Part shown: in pieces, positions 15,501-24,465 of the stretch
Position numbering within the stretch: position 1 is the first letter of the stretch
Layout: every line of letters begins with the position of its first letter
DNA from: Synechococcales cyanobacterium PMM_0083
Lineage (GTDB): Bacteria; Cyanobacteriota; Cyanobacteriia; Leptolyngbyales; Leptolyngbyaceae
Reading direction: 5' to 3'
NCBI GenBank assembly: GCA_949127665.1
Contig: CASBQE010000296.1
Span: 1-32,495 of the forward strand
DNA: 32,495 bases
Notes under the pieces: model-generated
Told to the model about the DNA's origin: nothing
Seen by the model: only the letters and a program-made list of their open reading frames with translations
Databases searched by the model: none
Made by a program: the position numbers and the translations under genes

Positions 15501-16555
15501 GGGCGAATTCCAAACTCCATCGCCGAAAGATTCGTCGAGCTATCCACAGATTTTTCTAACACAAATCCACACTGCTCAAATAAGGCTTGAAAGTGTTTGC
15601 GAGTGCGCCATTCACCACCTGGCACCGCCACGCTAATTTGTACCGCAAACACTCCCGGCATAATGCCATCGGGTGCAACTTTGGGTTCATCCAGATCAGG
15701 AATAAACGCTTGCAGCAAGATGATTTTGCCGTGGGGCGGCAAAGCTTTTTTGCAGTTATTGATAATCTTGAGCGCGTTCTCATCATCCCAAGCGGAGAGA
15801 AAATATTTCATGACGATCGCGTCTGCTCCCTCTGGCACCGATTCAAATACATCGCCAGAAATAATTTTCACGGTGTCTGCTGCAACGCCTTGCTGCTGCA
15901 AATAAGCCGGAGCCGTTTCCAGCACGTAGGGCACATCCAACAAAATGCCCTTACAGCCCGTTTTTTTCACAACTCGCGCAATCAATCCGCCCTGACCGCC
16001 GCCAACATCCATCACGGTTTTGAACGGGCTGAAATCGTATACATCCAACACAGAATCAACCGTATGTTCGGTCAAAAAACTCATGGCGTTAATGAACACA
16101 TCGCCGCTCCAGTCGTGGTTTTGGCAGTAGTCATACACGGTTTCGCCATTGGCTCGTTCAAACGGCACCTCGCCCGTGGCTAGCGCCTCCTGCAACACAT
16201 TCCAGGATGCCCACTGAGCGGGTTCTAGTAAATGCATGGCGAAATGCCCGATCGAGGCTCCCTGATGGGTGATCAGCAGATTCGACAGTTCCGTGGGCGC
16301 AAACACCTGTCCGGGCTGCTCCTGCAACACGTTGAGATGGGCAAGGGCGCGCAGGATGACGTAGAGCCGCGCGGGTTTGGTGTTTGTTTTTTCGGCGATC
16401 TGTTCAACGCTGAGTGCGCCTTCATCGTGCAATAGGTTGGCAATGCCGAGGTGAATCACGGTGTAAAGGCACTGGCTTTTGATGAAGGCAAAAATCAGGT
16501 CAAACAGTTGTCGCTTCGCGATCGCGGAAGCTTCGGGGGTAAGCGTTGCGGTCAT
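15497..16555 (-). CDS. class I O-methyltransferase-like protein (plant/CrtF type) without the catalytic His
   Basis: From the ATG at 16555 the protein has 352 residues. The start is set by a strong GGAGGAG six bases upstream and lies one base after the mysC stop; a longer frame to 16618 would overlap mysC. An N-terminal winged-helix dimerisation domain (about 15-100, with LSVEQIAEKTNTKPARL) precedes a Rossmann domain with VMDVGGGQGG (181-190) for S-adenosylmethionine. The family motif LHDWxDE reads LSAWDDE here (S254, A255), so the usual catalytic His is replaced. It could be an altered methyltransferase or one of the family's non-methylating derivatives. As fourth gene of the mys operon it likely acts on a mycosporine intermediate. 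Confidence 0.85.
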   Translation of the reverse strand: MTATLTPEASAIAKRQLFDLIFAFIKSQCLYTVIHLGIANLLHDEGALSVEQIAEKTNTKPARLYVILRALAHLNVLQEQPGQVFAPTELSNLLITHQGASIGHFAMHLLEPAQWASWNVLQEALATGEVPFERANGETVYDYCQNHDWSGDVFINAMSFLTEHTVDSVLDVYDFSPFKTVMDVGGGQGGLIARVVKKTGCKGILLDVPYVLETAPAYLQQQGVAADTVKIISGDVFESVPEGADAIVMKYFLSAWDDENALKIINNCKKALPPHGKIILLQAFIPDLDEPKVAPDGIMPGVFAVQISVAVPGGEWRTRKHFQALFEQCGFVLEKSVDSSTNLSAMEFGIRP

Positions 16556-16556
16556 G

Positions 16557-17903
16557 TTAGTCTCCTCCAAGTTCAATGAGTTTACCAATGTTGAAATCGA
16601 TGCGCGTCCATCCACCACCGCGCCGCAGATTGTCTAGCAGCAGCAGCGGAATTTGCCAGTGATGGACAGTGAGAAAGGGCAGCGGATCATTTACTTGAAA
16701 AATCGCATCTTTGCCCTGCCGCAAAATGGCGAGACGGGTTTGCAGTTGAGACCGCGATCGCGTTGTGACCAAGCGCCAGAGTTCGTGATAAAGCCAGTAG
16801 GTCGGTTTGCTGGTCAGCAACGGCTGAATAGGCTGTGGGAATGGCGTTTGCCCCAGATAAGCTTCGGCAACGTCGGGGTGATTATAGAACATGGTGATCG
16901 CAGAATGGGTACGGGGATTGCACTCGATCGCATACACCGTTCCATCCTCAGCCTCAATGAAGTCGAAGGACACTTGCCCGGTTAGCTTGAGCGCTCCAAC
17001 AAAATGCTGAATCCATGCCTGAATTTGGGGCTGCTCGACGTTTTCGTAATTCACCTGAAATGCAGAAGACTTGCAGCAGCAGTGCAGCCGAATTTCGCCA
17101 TCGCGCACGGTGCTATGGGTGCAATATTCCTGCCCGGTGATGAACTCCTGCATAATCCACGGTTTGGCTTTGCTAATCGGTAGACTGTGGACGAACATTT
17201 CCATCGGGTCGAGATCGCAGGGGAGTTGGGTTAAATCCAGCCGCCGCACTGAATCGTAGGGAATGCTTTTGAGAATGTAAGAACGCGATTCGTGATTAAA
17301 ATCGAAGTCAAGTACTTGCTGCGGATCGGTGATCTGAACAGACTTTGGCACCGATAAACCGAGCGATCGCGCTTGTTCGGCAAAGGCAAATTTGTCGTCT
17401 AGTAATTGCGTCATTGCTGCATCCAAGTGCAAGACTTCGCAGCAACCTGATAACACAGGTTTTGCCAATGAATCGTAGTAGCTGGAGACTGGACTGCATA
17501 CTGGAACGTAAATATCAACGTGTTCTTGTTTGGCGATTTGCAGGAGTGAATCGATATATTTTTGTGAGTCTTTTGCAGGTGCGGGAACAGTGTAAAAGCG
17601 ATCAATGGCATTGGAAAATCGATGTCCAGTTAACCAATATTTCTCAGTCTCAACCAAAATTACTCGATGTCCAGCCGCATGAAACGATCGCGCTAATTGC
17701 AACGCTTTCGTCATTTTGCCACCCGTTAGCATCACTGTTTTGCGATCGCCGACAGGCACGGTTATTTTTTGAAACGGGCGACTGATGGTAGTCCAAAACC
17801 AAGCTGCTAGCACCACGAGACAGTTGAACGGCAACATGAACAGCAGCAGCGTCAGCGTGGCGATCGTTTTTAGGGGCGTAGATTGGGGTGGCAGTGGGTT
17901 CAT
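16557..17903 (-). CDS. mysC: ATP-grasp ligase MysC (mycosporine-glycine synthase)
   Basis: MysC activates 4-deoxygadusol with ATP and joins it to glycine to give mycosporine-glycine. I start it at the ATG at 17903, preceded by AGGTGA; a GTG six bases further up is the alternative. The protein of about 448 residues has an N-terminal hydrophobic helix (about 14-42, TLTLLLFMLPFNCLVVLAAW), then the nucleotide-sensing region beginning VMLTGGKMTKALQLARSFHA, an ATP-grasp core with SRSYILKSIPYD and WIMQEFITGQEY, and the metal-binding IECNPRTHSAITMF. Length and the membrane-like N-terminus match MysC proteins of mysABC clusters. An 81-base gap containing a hairpin separates it from mysB. Confidence 0.93.
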   Translation of the reverse strand: MNPLPPQSTPLKTIATLTLLLFMLPFNCLVVLAAWFWTTISRPFQKITVPVGDRKTVMLTGGKMTKALQLARSFHAAGHRVILVETEKYWLTGHRFSNAIDRFYTVPAPAKDSQKYIDSLLQIAKQEHVDIYVPVCSPVSSYYDSLAKPVLSGCCEVLHLDAAMTQLLDDKFAFAEQARSLGLSVPKSVQITDPQQVLDFDFNHESRSYILKSIPYDSVRRLDLTQLPCDLDPMEMFVHSLPISKAKPWIMQEFITGQEYCTHSTVRDGEIRLHCCCKSSAFQVNYENVEQPQIQAWIQHFVGALKLTGQVSFDFIEAEDGTVYAIECNPRTHSAITMFYNHPDVAEAYLGQTPFPQPIQPLLTSKPTYWLYHELWRLVTTRSRSQLQTRLAILRQGKDAIFQVNDPLPFLTVHHWQIPLLLLDNLRRGGGWTRIDFNIGKLIELGGD

Positions 17904-17934
17904 AGTCACCTGAGCATTAGATGTAACCTGATGC

Positions 17935-17965
17935 AGGTTGGGTTTCGTGCAGTTTCACCCAACCT
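17935..17965. repeat. inverted repeat in the mysB-mysC gap
   Basis: AGGTTGGGT (17935-17943) pairs perfectly with ACCCAACCT (17957-17965) around a 13-base loop. It lies in the short spacer of the operon transcript, between the mysB stop and the mysC start. The sequence resembles a widely dispersed cyanobacterial repeat of the GTAGGTTGGGT type. There is no T-run, so it is unlikely to be a full terminator. Confidence 0.7.
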
Positions 17966-17990
17966 ACAAAACGTCTCAACTGACAGACTT

Positions 17991-18824
17991 TCAACAGCGG
18001 CGAATGATGGTTAAGCCATCCCGCACAGGCAGCAAAACCTGTTCAACACGAGAATCTGCCGCAACAACTTGATTAAACTCAGCGATCGCTTGTCCACTGG
18101 CACTGCGCTCTTCTGAAGGCAAATAGGGTTGCCCTTGAAGCAGCGTGTTGTCCACACAAATGATGCCATGTGGGGCTAACAGGTTTCTGTCTAACACTGT
18201 TTGAAAGTAAGCAATGTACTCTCGTTTATCGGCATCAATGAAGACCAGATCAAACGGTTCGGATGCGATCGCTAACTGATTTAAGGTTTCCAAAGCGGCT
18301 CCCAGTTTCACCTCAATTTTGCTGCCGTGAGGCGATGCTTTGAACAGACTTTGAGCCAACTCAGCCGCATAGCGATCGACCTCGCACGCAATCAAACTAC
18401 CGTCTTCTGGCAATGCTTCTGCCATTGCCAGCGCCGAATAGCCCGTAAACATCCCAATGTCCAAAATCCGCCGCGCACGAGTCAGATATACCAGCAGCTT
18501 CAGGGTTTGCCCTTCCACATGACCCGACAGCATCTCTTGTTCCAGATGCCTGACCGTTTTGCCATCGCTAAATCGTTGGCTCCATGCTTCTTGCTGGGTG
18601 CGATCGCTGATTGCCTTAAGCGCCGCCGATTCCGGGGTGGTGCAAGCTTCCACATAAGGATCAAGCCCTGCTGCTAGCTTGAGTGCTTGGTGAAGGTGTG
18701 CCTTTGCCGTGTCCGAAACGGATTCGTGTTCTAGCAATGCCACTGCCTGCTGAAGATGCTCCGTTAGAATGCCCAGCGGCGTAACCGGACGGGCAGCAGT
18801 TGTCGAATCCAAGGTATTAACCAT
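17991..18824 (-). CDS. mysB: O-methyltransferase MysB (4-deoxygadusol synthesis)
   Basis: MysB methylates desmethyl-4-deoxygadusol to 4-deoxygadusol, the core of mycosporines. The 277-residue protein belongs to the caffeoyl-CoA/catechol-type methyltransferases: [20 protein letters not shown] (118-137) is the S-adenosylmethionine site, LIACEVD the acidic ribose-binding loop, and [16 protein letters not shown] the metal- and substrate-binding motif, followed by GIICVDNTL. About 55 N-terminal residues precede the domain. The ATG at 18824 has AGGA upstream and overlaps the mysA stop by 8 bases, a classic coupled arrangement. Confidence 0.95.
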   Translation of the reverse strand: MVNTLDSTTAARPVTPLGILTEHLQQAVALLEHESVSDTAKAHLHQALKLAAGLDPYVEACTTPESAALKAISDRTQQEAWSQRFSDGKTVRHLEQEMLSGHVEGQTLKLLVYLTRARRILDIGMFTGYSALAMAEALPEDGSLIACEVDRYAAELAQSLFKASPHGSKIEVKLGAALETLNQLAIASEPFDLVFIDADKREYIAYFQTVLDRNLLAPHGIICVDNTLLQGQPYLPSEERSASGQAIAEFNQVVAADSRVEQVLLPVRDGLTIIRRC

Positions 18825-20052
18825 TGCTGATTCCTACTAGTTGCGGATTGCTACCCACATAGGCATCAATGCCTGCACTGTGTGGATAGGCGGCGCATAG
18901 CTGTTTGTGTTGCATCAATACGGCTGTCAATTCATCTTGGGTGAAATCGTTGATGAAGTAGCATTCACCAATTGGTTTAGGGGTCGCCACTCTCTGTAAC
19001 CCATCGCGCGTTTGGGTGATAGATTGAGTCGCTTTCCATAGCAGGTCACTGTCTAACAAAGGATGATCTAACGCTAAGCCGAGGCGGTTCATCAAGCCCA
19101 GGATGCGATCGCGATCGGTAGCCGAAATATATCCGCGATGGGCAGCCAGCGTTGCACCCAGCGCCATGTCGATGTTGACTGCATGACCGTGAAGCAGAGG
19201 CACAGCCGGGGCAAGCTCCAGCGTTGGACTCCAAGTGTGACCATAGGCAATCACTCGATCGAGATCGATCTCATGCAGGTTGGGGGTTTCCAATTCCAGC
19301 ATGGTTTTGATCGCTTCGTAGGTGATGCGATGGGCGATCGCGGCTAATTCTGGTGTGCCATCCACGTAGCCAAAATGGGTCTGCAATAGCTGTTTGCCGT
19401 GTGCTTCCAGCAGTTCAAACACCTCTCGGTTAGATACCACCGCAATCTTAACCAACTCTGCCATGCCGTTACGAATTTGGTCGATCGGCAACGTTCGCAA
19501 AAACGAGAAGTCTAGAATCACCTGCTTGGGCGCGTGGTAGGCACCCAAGCGATTTTTCAGCTTGCCGTGATTGACTGCAACTTTGATCGCAATCCCAGCA
19601 TCAATCAAGCCAATTAAGGTCGTGGGAATGCGGATATAGTTTGTGCTGCGACGATAAGCAGAGCAGGCAAATCCAGCAACATCTGTCAGCAAACCGCCGC
19701 CAATAATCAGCACAGGTTCTTTACGGACTAAGCCAAAATCAGCAAAGGCATCAACAATCGTTTCAAAGGTGGCGATCGTCTTGGTTGGTTCACTAATGAC
19801 GATAGGAAAGATCGTTAAATTGATGTCGTAATGGCTAAAATATGCCTGAATTTGGTTGCCATAAAGGCGATTAACATTATGGTCAACTACTGCAAGACAT
19901 CGCCCAAAAGATTTGTAGTTGGCAGCAAGTTCAGGGCGATCGCAATCAAATACACTGTCAACAAAAATCAAATTAAACTCGATCTTTTCGTACCCTTCTA
20001 CATGAAAGGCTGTATCGGTCGCAGAAAATTTTGCCTGAGCAATACCCATCAT
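18817..20052 (-). CDS. mysA: desmethyl-4-deoxygadusol synthase MysA (sugar phosphate cyclase)
   Basis: MysA cyclises sedoheptulose 7-phosphate to desmethyl-4-deoxygadusol using NAD and a divalent metal; it is related to dehydroquinate synthase. In the 411-residue protein the NAD loop is [20 protein letters not shown] (115-134), followed by [21 protein letters not shown]. The metal ligands would be E199 (GMAELVKIA), H272 (AYGHTWSP) and H288 ([11 protein letters not shown]). The context of mysB and mysC favours this over 2-epi-5-epi-valiolone synthase. The ATG at 20052 has AAGGA six bases upstream. It is the first gene of the operon, with 485 bases of upstream noncoding DNA. Confidence 0.95.
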   Translation of the reverse strand: MMGIAQAKFSATDTAFHVEGYEKIEFNLIFVDSVFDCDRPELAANYKSFGRCLAVVDHNVNRLYGNQIQAYFSHYDINLTIFPIVISEPTKTIATFETIVDAFADFGLVRKEPVLIIGGGLLTDVAGFACSAYRRSTNYIRIPTTLIGLIDAGIAIKVAVNHGKLKNRLGAYHAPKQVILDFSFLRTLPIDQIRNGMAELVKIAVVSNREVFELLEAHGKQLLQTHFGYVDGTPELAAIAHRITYEAIKTMLELETPNLHEIDLDRVIAYGHTWSPTLELAPAVPLLHGHAVNIDMALGATLAAHRGYISATDRDRILGLMNRLGLALDHPLLDSDLLWKATQSITQTRDGLQRVATPKPIGECYFINDFTQDELTAVLMQHKQLCAAYPHSAGIDAYVGSNPQLVGISNG

Positions 20053-20464
20053 TGTTGTCCTTAGCGAGTGAGATTACACAAGTCTTAAAAACCACTTCCT
20101 CAGTTAATAAGGATTTTTCAGCGCACTAACAAGCTGAGCTGCTTAGTAATAGTGTGCGGAGGAACACAAGACTGACGCTAGAGTAGCGATCGCACCGCAA
20201 TTTGAGCTTACTAAATACAGAAATTGTACCGTTTGAAAAGCTAATCTTCAATCAATTTGCAGAAAATCATCTTACTAGGCAAAACTAAACCAGATCATTG
20301 CCTGAAATCGAGGACTCATGAATACTTCAGATCGCCTGAACTTTCCAATCGAGTGCAGGAAAATTCCATTAAAAACCTCTTTAATCCGAGCCATCGATAA
20401 AGTGACCACTAAACTACCCGTAGATTAATGATTTAGGCAAAATAAAAAGTCTACCCTAAGAAGT
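20053..20464. other. intergenic region, promoter side of the mys operon
   Basis: The part next to 20053 should contain the mys promoter. A small hairpin, CGCTA-gag-TAGCG, lies near 20176-20188. A + strand frame of 36 codons (20318-20428) has GAGGA four bases before its ATG, but its short product, beginning MNTSDRLNFPIECRK, resembles nothing I know, so I do not call it a gene. No riboswitch was recognised. Confidence 0.4.
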
Positions 20465-20507
20465 ATAAAAGAAAACCTCTTGTGTTTGTGCTTGAATTCA
20501 CACAAGG
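20465..20507 (-). terminator. probable rho-independent terminator of cobN
   Basis: Just beyond the cobN stop, read on the minus strand, CTTGTGT and ACACAAG arms (20500-20506 and 20479-20485) form a hairpin with an A/T-rich loop, followed by AGGTTTTCTTTTA. The stem is short, so efficiency is uncertain. Confidence 0.5.
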
Positions 20508-20537
20508 CTTCAACAAGTCTAGGCATAGGTCGTTGTA

Positions 20538-23500
20538 CTATCCAGTCATACTTCCGAGTCGTCCTTCAATCTCAGCTTCGGCTTCCAATGAGAGCGATCG
20601 CAACTGATCCAGCATCGTTTGATCTACGTTTTCCCACATGCCCCGTTGATGTGCTTCCAGCAGCCGTTCTGCCATATCGCGCAGTGCCCAAGGATTTTTT
20701 TGTTGCACAAACGCCTGCACCTGCGGATCAAGCACATAGGCTTCTGCCACGCCTTCATACATATAGTCGGCGACGCATTGGGCGGTGGCATCGTAGGCAA
20801 ACAGGAAGTCAATTGTTGCTGCCATTTCAAAGGCTCCCTTATAGCCATGCCGCATCGCGCCAGCGATCCATTTGGGGTTGACGACGCGCGATCGATAGAC
20901 CCGCGCAATCTCTTGTTCCAGCGATCGCACCTTGGGATTTTCTGCCAGGGAATGATCGCCAAAATACACCGTTGGGTTTTGCCCTTGAAGCGATCGCACC
21001 GCCGCCGTTAAGCCGCCCTGAAACTGGTAATAATCATCGGAATCGAGCAGATCATGTTCACGGTTGTCCTGGTTTTGCAGCACAACTTGCAGATTGGTCA
21101 GGCGACGTTCAAAAGCTTCCGGTGCCGAGTAACCCACGCCCTGAGCGCTGTAGGCATAGCTGCTCCAATTGAGGTAAGCACGGGCAAGATCCTCTGTCGT
21201 CTCCCAGTTTTGCGATTCGATCAATCCCTGCAATCCGGCACCATAGGCACCGGGTTTGGAGCCAAACACTCGATATCGCGATCGCTGCTCTGCGGCTTCA
21301 GCCGTTAAGCCTGCCTGCTGCCACTCCTGAGTTTCTTGCTGCACCTGTGCCGCCAAGGGATTCTGATCAGTCGATTCATCCAATGCCGCAACCGCTGTCA
21401 CCGCTTGGTCAAATAAATCAATTAGGTTGGGAAACGCATCTCGGAAAAAGCCCGAAATCCGTAGTGTTACATCCACTCGCGGACGACCTAATAGCGACAG
21501 CGGCAATATCTCAAAATCAATCACCCGCCGCGACGCACCTTCCCATACAGGCTGCACGCCCAGCAGCGCCAATGCTTCCGCCAAATCATCGCCCCCGGTT
21601 CGCATGGTGGAAGTGCCCCAGATCGAGAGCGCCAAGGTTTTAGGATACTCACCATGTTCCTGAGTGTAGGTTTCGACCAACACTTCAGCCGCTTTACGAC
21701 CCACATCCCAGGCGCTTTCAGTCGGCACTGCCCGAATATCGACTGAGTAGAAGTTGCGTCCTGTCGGCAACACGTCAGGACGACCCCGCGTGGGCGCACC
21801 GGACGGAGCCGCTGGCACATAGCCTCCTGCCAATCCATGCAGCAAGTAAGACATTTCTTGATCAGTGTGTTGCAGATCGGGCAAGAGGCGATCGCGAATC
21901 CAGTTCAACTCTGTTAATATCTCGTTGTCATCTGATAAATCACTGTATCCATTCAGCAATTGCTCAACCTGTTCGGCGGCGTAGTTCTCGATGATGTCGA
22001 TCACATCACCGATGGTGCGGGGTGGAGGGGTAAAGGAGTGAAGGAGTGAAGGAGTGAAGGAGTAGGGGAGTGCTGGATCGGCTGTCAATGGATCGAAGTC
22101 GAGGTTCCAGGCTTGGGCGATCGCGCGGGTCAAGCCCACTCGTCCCGGTGATGGATGGCGAGCGATGGAGACGATCAGATCGCGCAACTGTCGTCCGGCG
22201 GGGCATTGTCCAAAGATGTGTAAGCCGTCGCGAATTTGAGATTCTTTTAGTTCACACAAATAGCGATCGGCGTTGGTGATCAGTTCCGTTAGGGCGGCGG
22301 GGGTAAATTGATCAAGATCTATATCGCCTGCCATAGCTTGAACTTCCTGACTGAGATTCTCTTGCTGAATCAGTGCGGTCATGCGATCGCGAATCACCGC
22401 TAACCGCGATGGATCGAGGGTTTGAGCTTCGTAGTATTCATCAATCAAGCCTTCAAGCTGCTGCAAACCGCCATAGAGTTCGGCGCGAGTCATGGGCGGG
22501 GTCAGGTGATCAATGATCACGGCTTGCGATCGCCGTTTTGCCTGAGAACCTTCCCCTGGATCGTTGACAATAAACGGATAGATATGGGGAATCGCACCAA
22601 AAGCAACTTCGGGATAGCAATCCTCAGACAGGGCAACACTTTTGCCAGGAAGCCATTCTAAATTGCCATGCTTGCCCACATGGACGATCGCATGGGTGCC
22701 AAAATCCGAACGCAGCCAGTGATAAAATGCGAGATAGTCGTGAGTCGGCTCTAAATCTGGCGCGTGATAGTTGAGTGCTGGATCGGTGTCATATCCGCGT
22801 GTGGGTTGAATGCCCACAAAGATATTACCCAGTTGAATTCCAGCGATTGCAAAGGAGTCTTGAGCCTCTCCCCAGCGTTGACAAATCTGAGTTTTTACGG
22901 TTTCTGGGAGTGTTTCAAACCAATCTCGATAAGCCGCGATCGATAGGGTTTGCCTAACCGGATTCATCCCTTTCGTTTCTGGGTCATTTGTGATGCCTGC
23001 CGTGAGCCGTCGAATCAATTCATCATCGTTTTTTGGAATGTTCTCAACGTGATATCCAGCCTGTTGCAGTGCTTGGAGAATTGCCACACAGCTTGCTGGA
23101 GTATCTAGCCCCACGCCATTGGCAAGGCGACCATTGCGGCTCGGATAGTTAGCTAAAATCAACGACACTTTGCGATCGCATACCTGCTCCTGCCGCAGTT
23201 TCGCCCAATTTGCCGCCAACTCCGCCACAAACTGAATGCGATTGTCCACGGGCTGATAGTTCAGCACTTCCGTTTCCAAGGCTGCATTCCAACCTTGCAC
23301 CGCCTTAAACGAAACTGCGCGGCTAATAATGCGTCCATCGACCTCTGGCAATGCCACATTCATCGCCACATCGCGGGGCGACAACCCGCGCCATTCCTGC
23401 TGCCATTGCGCCAATCCGCCCCCACTTAGAATCACTTGCAGCACGGGAACATCTAACCGTTGCCACAACTCTGGAAAGTCAGAAGTCGTTTCACCGCCGC

Positions 23501-24320
23501 GCTCCCTTTCTCCTAGTTGAGCCAGAGAAAAACTGGTGGTATTCAGCAACACCTGGATGCCAGCTTCATCTTTAGGACGGAAATAGTGCAGCAGTTCTGA
23601 CTGCACATCAGGATCTCGCAGCGACGAGACAAAGATAGGAATAGGACATATATCGCGATCGCTCAATGCCTGACAGAGTGCGTCGATTGGAGCCAAGTTA
23701 CCCGCTAAATAATGCGCTCGGTAGAACACGATCCCAACTTGAGGGGCAGTCTGGATTGCAGGTGGAATTAAGAAAGGATAGATTCCAGCAGACGGCACCA
23801 GTTGCGGCGGTTCATAACCATACTCAGGCGACACCCCGTGATGTGCCAACCAGCACAAAGCATTGACCATGTTCTCGACACCACCCTCTAAAAAGTAGCG
23901 CCAGCACTGGTTCACTTGGGCGATCGCCAACGTGGAATGGCTAATCAGCGTTGGATCAGGCTGGTTATCTCCCGGCAGCACAATCAGCGTTGCACCAGTC
24001 CGTTCGACCGTCTCGCGCACTACTTCCAAACCATAAGACCAGTAGGAGCGACCGCCCAACAGCCGCAGCACAATCACCTGCGCCTGCTCTAAAACGGTCT
24101 CAGCGTAGGTGTCGATCGATAGTTGCTGTTGAAGCTGCAATAGATTGACTACCCGCACAGCCGGGAAGTTGCCAGGGAGATAGGGCATTGCCTGGGCGAT
24201 CGCATTGATGTCCGTATCTGCTGCGGTAATCAACACGATCGGCGCGGGAGTTTGATCCACAAAAATCACGCCTTCTGTGTCAGGAGTCCAACCGCCCGGT
24301 GTTGCTGCCAGTCTATGCAT
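20538..24320 (-). CDS. cobN: cobaltochelatase subunit CobN
   Basis: CobN is the large catalytic subunit of the aerobic, ATP-dependent chelatase that inserts cobalt into hydrogenobyrinic acid a,c-diamide for B12 synthesis; cyanobacteria probably use the Mg-chelatase ChlI/ChlD as partners. The 1260-residue protein starts MHRLAATPGGWTPD. It contains LVPSAGIYPFLIPPA, IVFYRAHYLAGN, VSLILANYPSRNGRLANGVG, AIVHVGKHGNLEWLPGKSV, IYPFIVNDPGEGSQAKRR and KTLALSIWGTSTMRTGGDD, all typical of the CobN/ChlH family, with CobN-like ends. At about residue 760 a low-complexity Ser/Pro/Phe/Leu segment is coded by an 8-bp tandem repeat (22033-22064). No cobalamin riboswitch is visible upstream. Confidence 0.95.
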   Translation of the reverse strand: MHRLAATPGGWTPDTEGVIFVDQTPAPIVLITAADTDINAIAQAMPYLPGNFPAVRVVNLLQLQQQLSIDTYAETVLEQAQVIVLRLLGGRSYWSYGLEVVRETVERTGATLIVLPGDNQPDPTLISHSTLAIAQVNQCWRYFLEGGVENMVNALCWLAHHGVSPEYGYEPPQLVPSAGIYPFLIPPAIQTAPQVGIVFYRAHYLAGNLAPIDALCQALSDRDICPIPIFVSSLRDPDVQSELLHYFRPKDEAGIQVLLNTTSFSLAQLGERERGGETTSDFPELWQRLDVPVLQVILSGGGLAQWQQEWRGLSPRDVAMNVALPEVDGRIISRAVSFKAVQGWNAALETEVLNYQPVDNRIQFVAELAANWAKLRQEQVCDRKVSLILANYPSRNGRLANGVGLDTPASCVAILQALQQAGYHVENIPKNDDELIRRLTAGITNDPETKGMNPVRQTLSIAAYRDWFETLPETVKTQICQRWGEAQDSFAIAGIQLGNIFVGIQPTRGYDTDPALNYHAPDLEPTHDYLAFYHWLRSDFGTHAIVHVGKHGNLEWLPGKSVALSEDCYPEVAFGAIPHIYPFIVNDPGEGSQAKRRSQAVIIDHLTPPMTRAELYGGLQQLEGLIDEYYEAQTLDPSRLAVIRDRMTALIQQENLSQEVQAMAGDIDLDQFTPAALTELITNADRYLCELKESQIRDGLHIFGQCPAGRQLRDLIVSIARHPSPGRVGLTRAIAQAWNLDFDPLTADPALPYSFTPSLLHSFTPPPRTIGDVIDIIENYAAEQVEQLLNGYSDLSDDNEILTELNWIRDRLLPDLQHTDQEMSYLLHGLAGGYVPAAPSGAPTRGRPDVLPTGRNFYSVDIRAVPTESAWDVGRKAAEVLVETYTQEHGEYPKTLALSIWGTSTMRTGGDDLAEALALLGVQPVWEGASRRVIDFEILPLSLLGRPRVDVTLRISGFFRDAFPNLIDLFDQAVTAVAALDESTDQNPLAAQVQQETQEWQQAGLTAEAAEQRSRYRVFGSKPGAYGAGLQGLIESQNWETTEDLARAYLNWSSYAYSAQGVGYSAPEAFERRLTNLQVVLQNQDNREHDLLDSDDYYQFQGGLTAAVRSLQGQNPTVYFGDHSLAENPKVRSLEQEIARVYRSRVVNPKWIAGAMRHGYKGAFEMAATIDFLFAYDATAQCVADYMYEGVAEAYVLDPQVQAFVQQKNPWALRDMAERLLEAHQRGMWENVDQTMLDQLRSLSLEAEAEIEGRLGSMTG
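22033..22064. repeat. 8-bp tandem repeat inside cobN
   Basis: AAGGAGTG is repeated perfectly at 22033, 22041 and 22049, with a fourth copy AAGGAGTA at 22057 and a degenerate GGGGAGTG after it. The unit is not a multiple of three, so gain or loss of a single copy would shift the cobN frame. In the current allele it is read through as YSFTPSLLHSFTPPP, between well-conserved blocks (WNLDFDPLTADP before, TIGDVIDIIENYA after). Confidence 0.9.
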
Positions 24321-24333
24321 GATGATGTCTTTC

Positions 24334-24373
24334 GAGTGAGTGAGGTTGCCGCGATCGCGGCATTGAGTGAGTG
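24334..24373. repeat. direct repeats flanking a HIP1-centred palindrome upstream of cobN
   Basis: GAGTGAGTG occurs at 24334-24342 and 24365-24373. Between them is the perfect 14-bp palindrome GCCGCGATCGCGGC (24348-24361), with the HIP1 octamer at its centre. The block starts 14 bases before the cobN start codon, so it probably lies in the cobN leader and could affect translation or regulator binding. Confidence 0.55.
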
Positions 24374-24465
24374 TATCGCATCTCCATCAAAAAGTTCTCC
24401 TTCCTCTTCCTCGATCCACTCTCTTACCATTTTCCTGAAATTCTGATCACGCAGATTCCCAAACC

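Noticed and set aside
20318-20428. 36-codon + frame with GAGGA before its ATG
   Set aside because: The ribosome-binding site is suggestive, but the product is very short and unfamiliar and sits in a promoter/terminator region.
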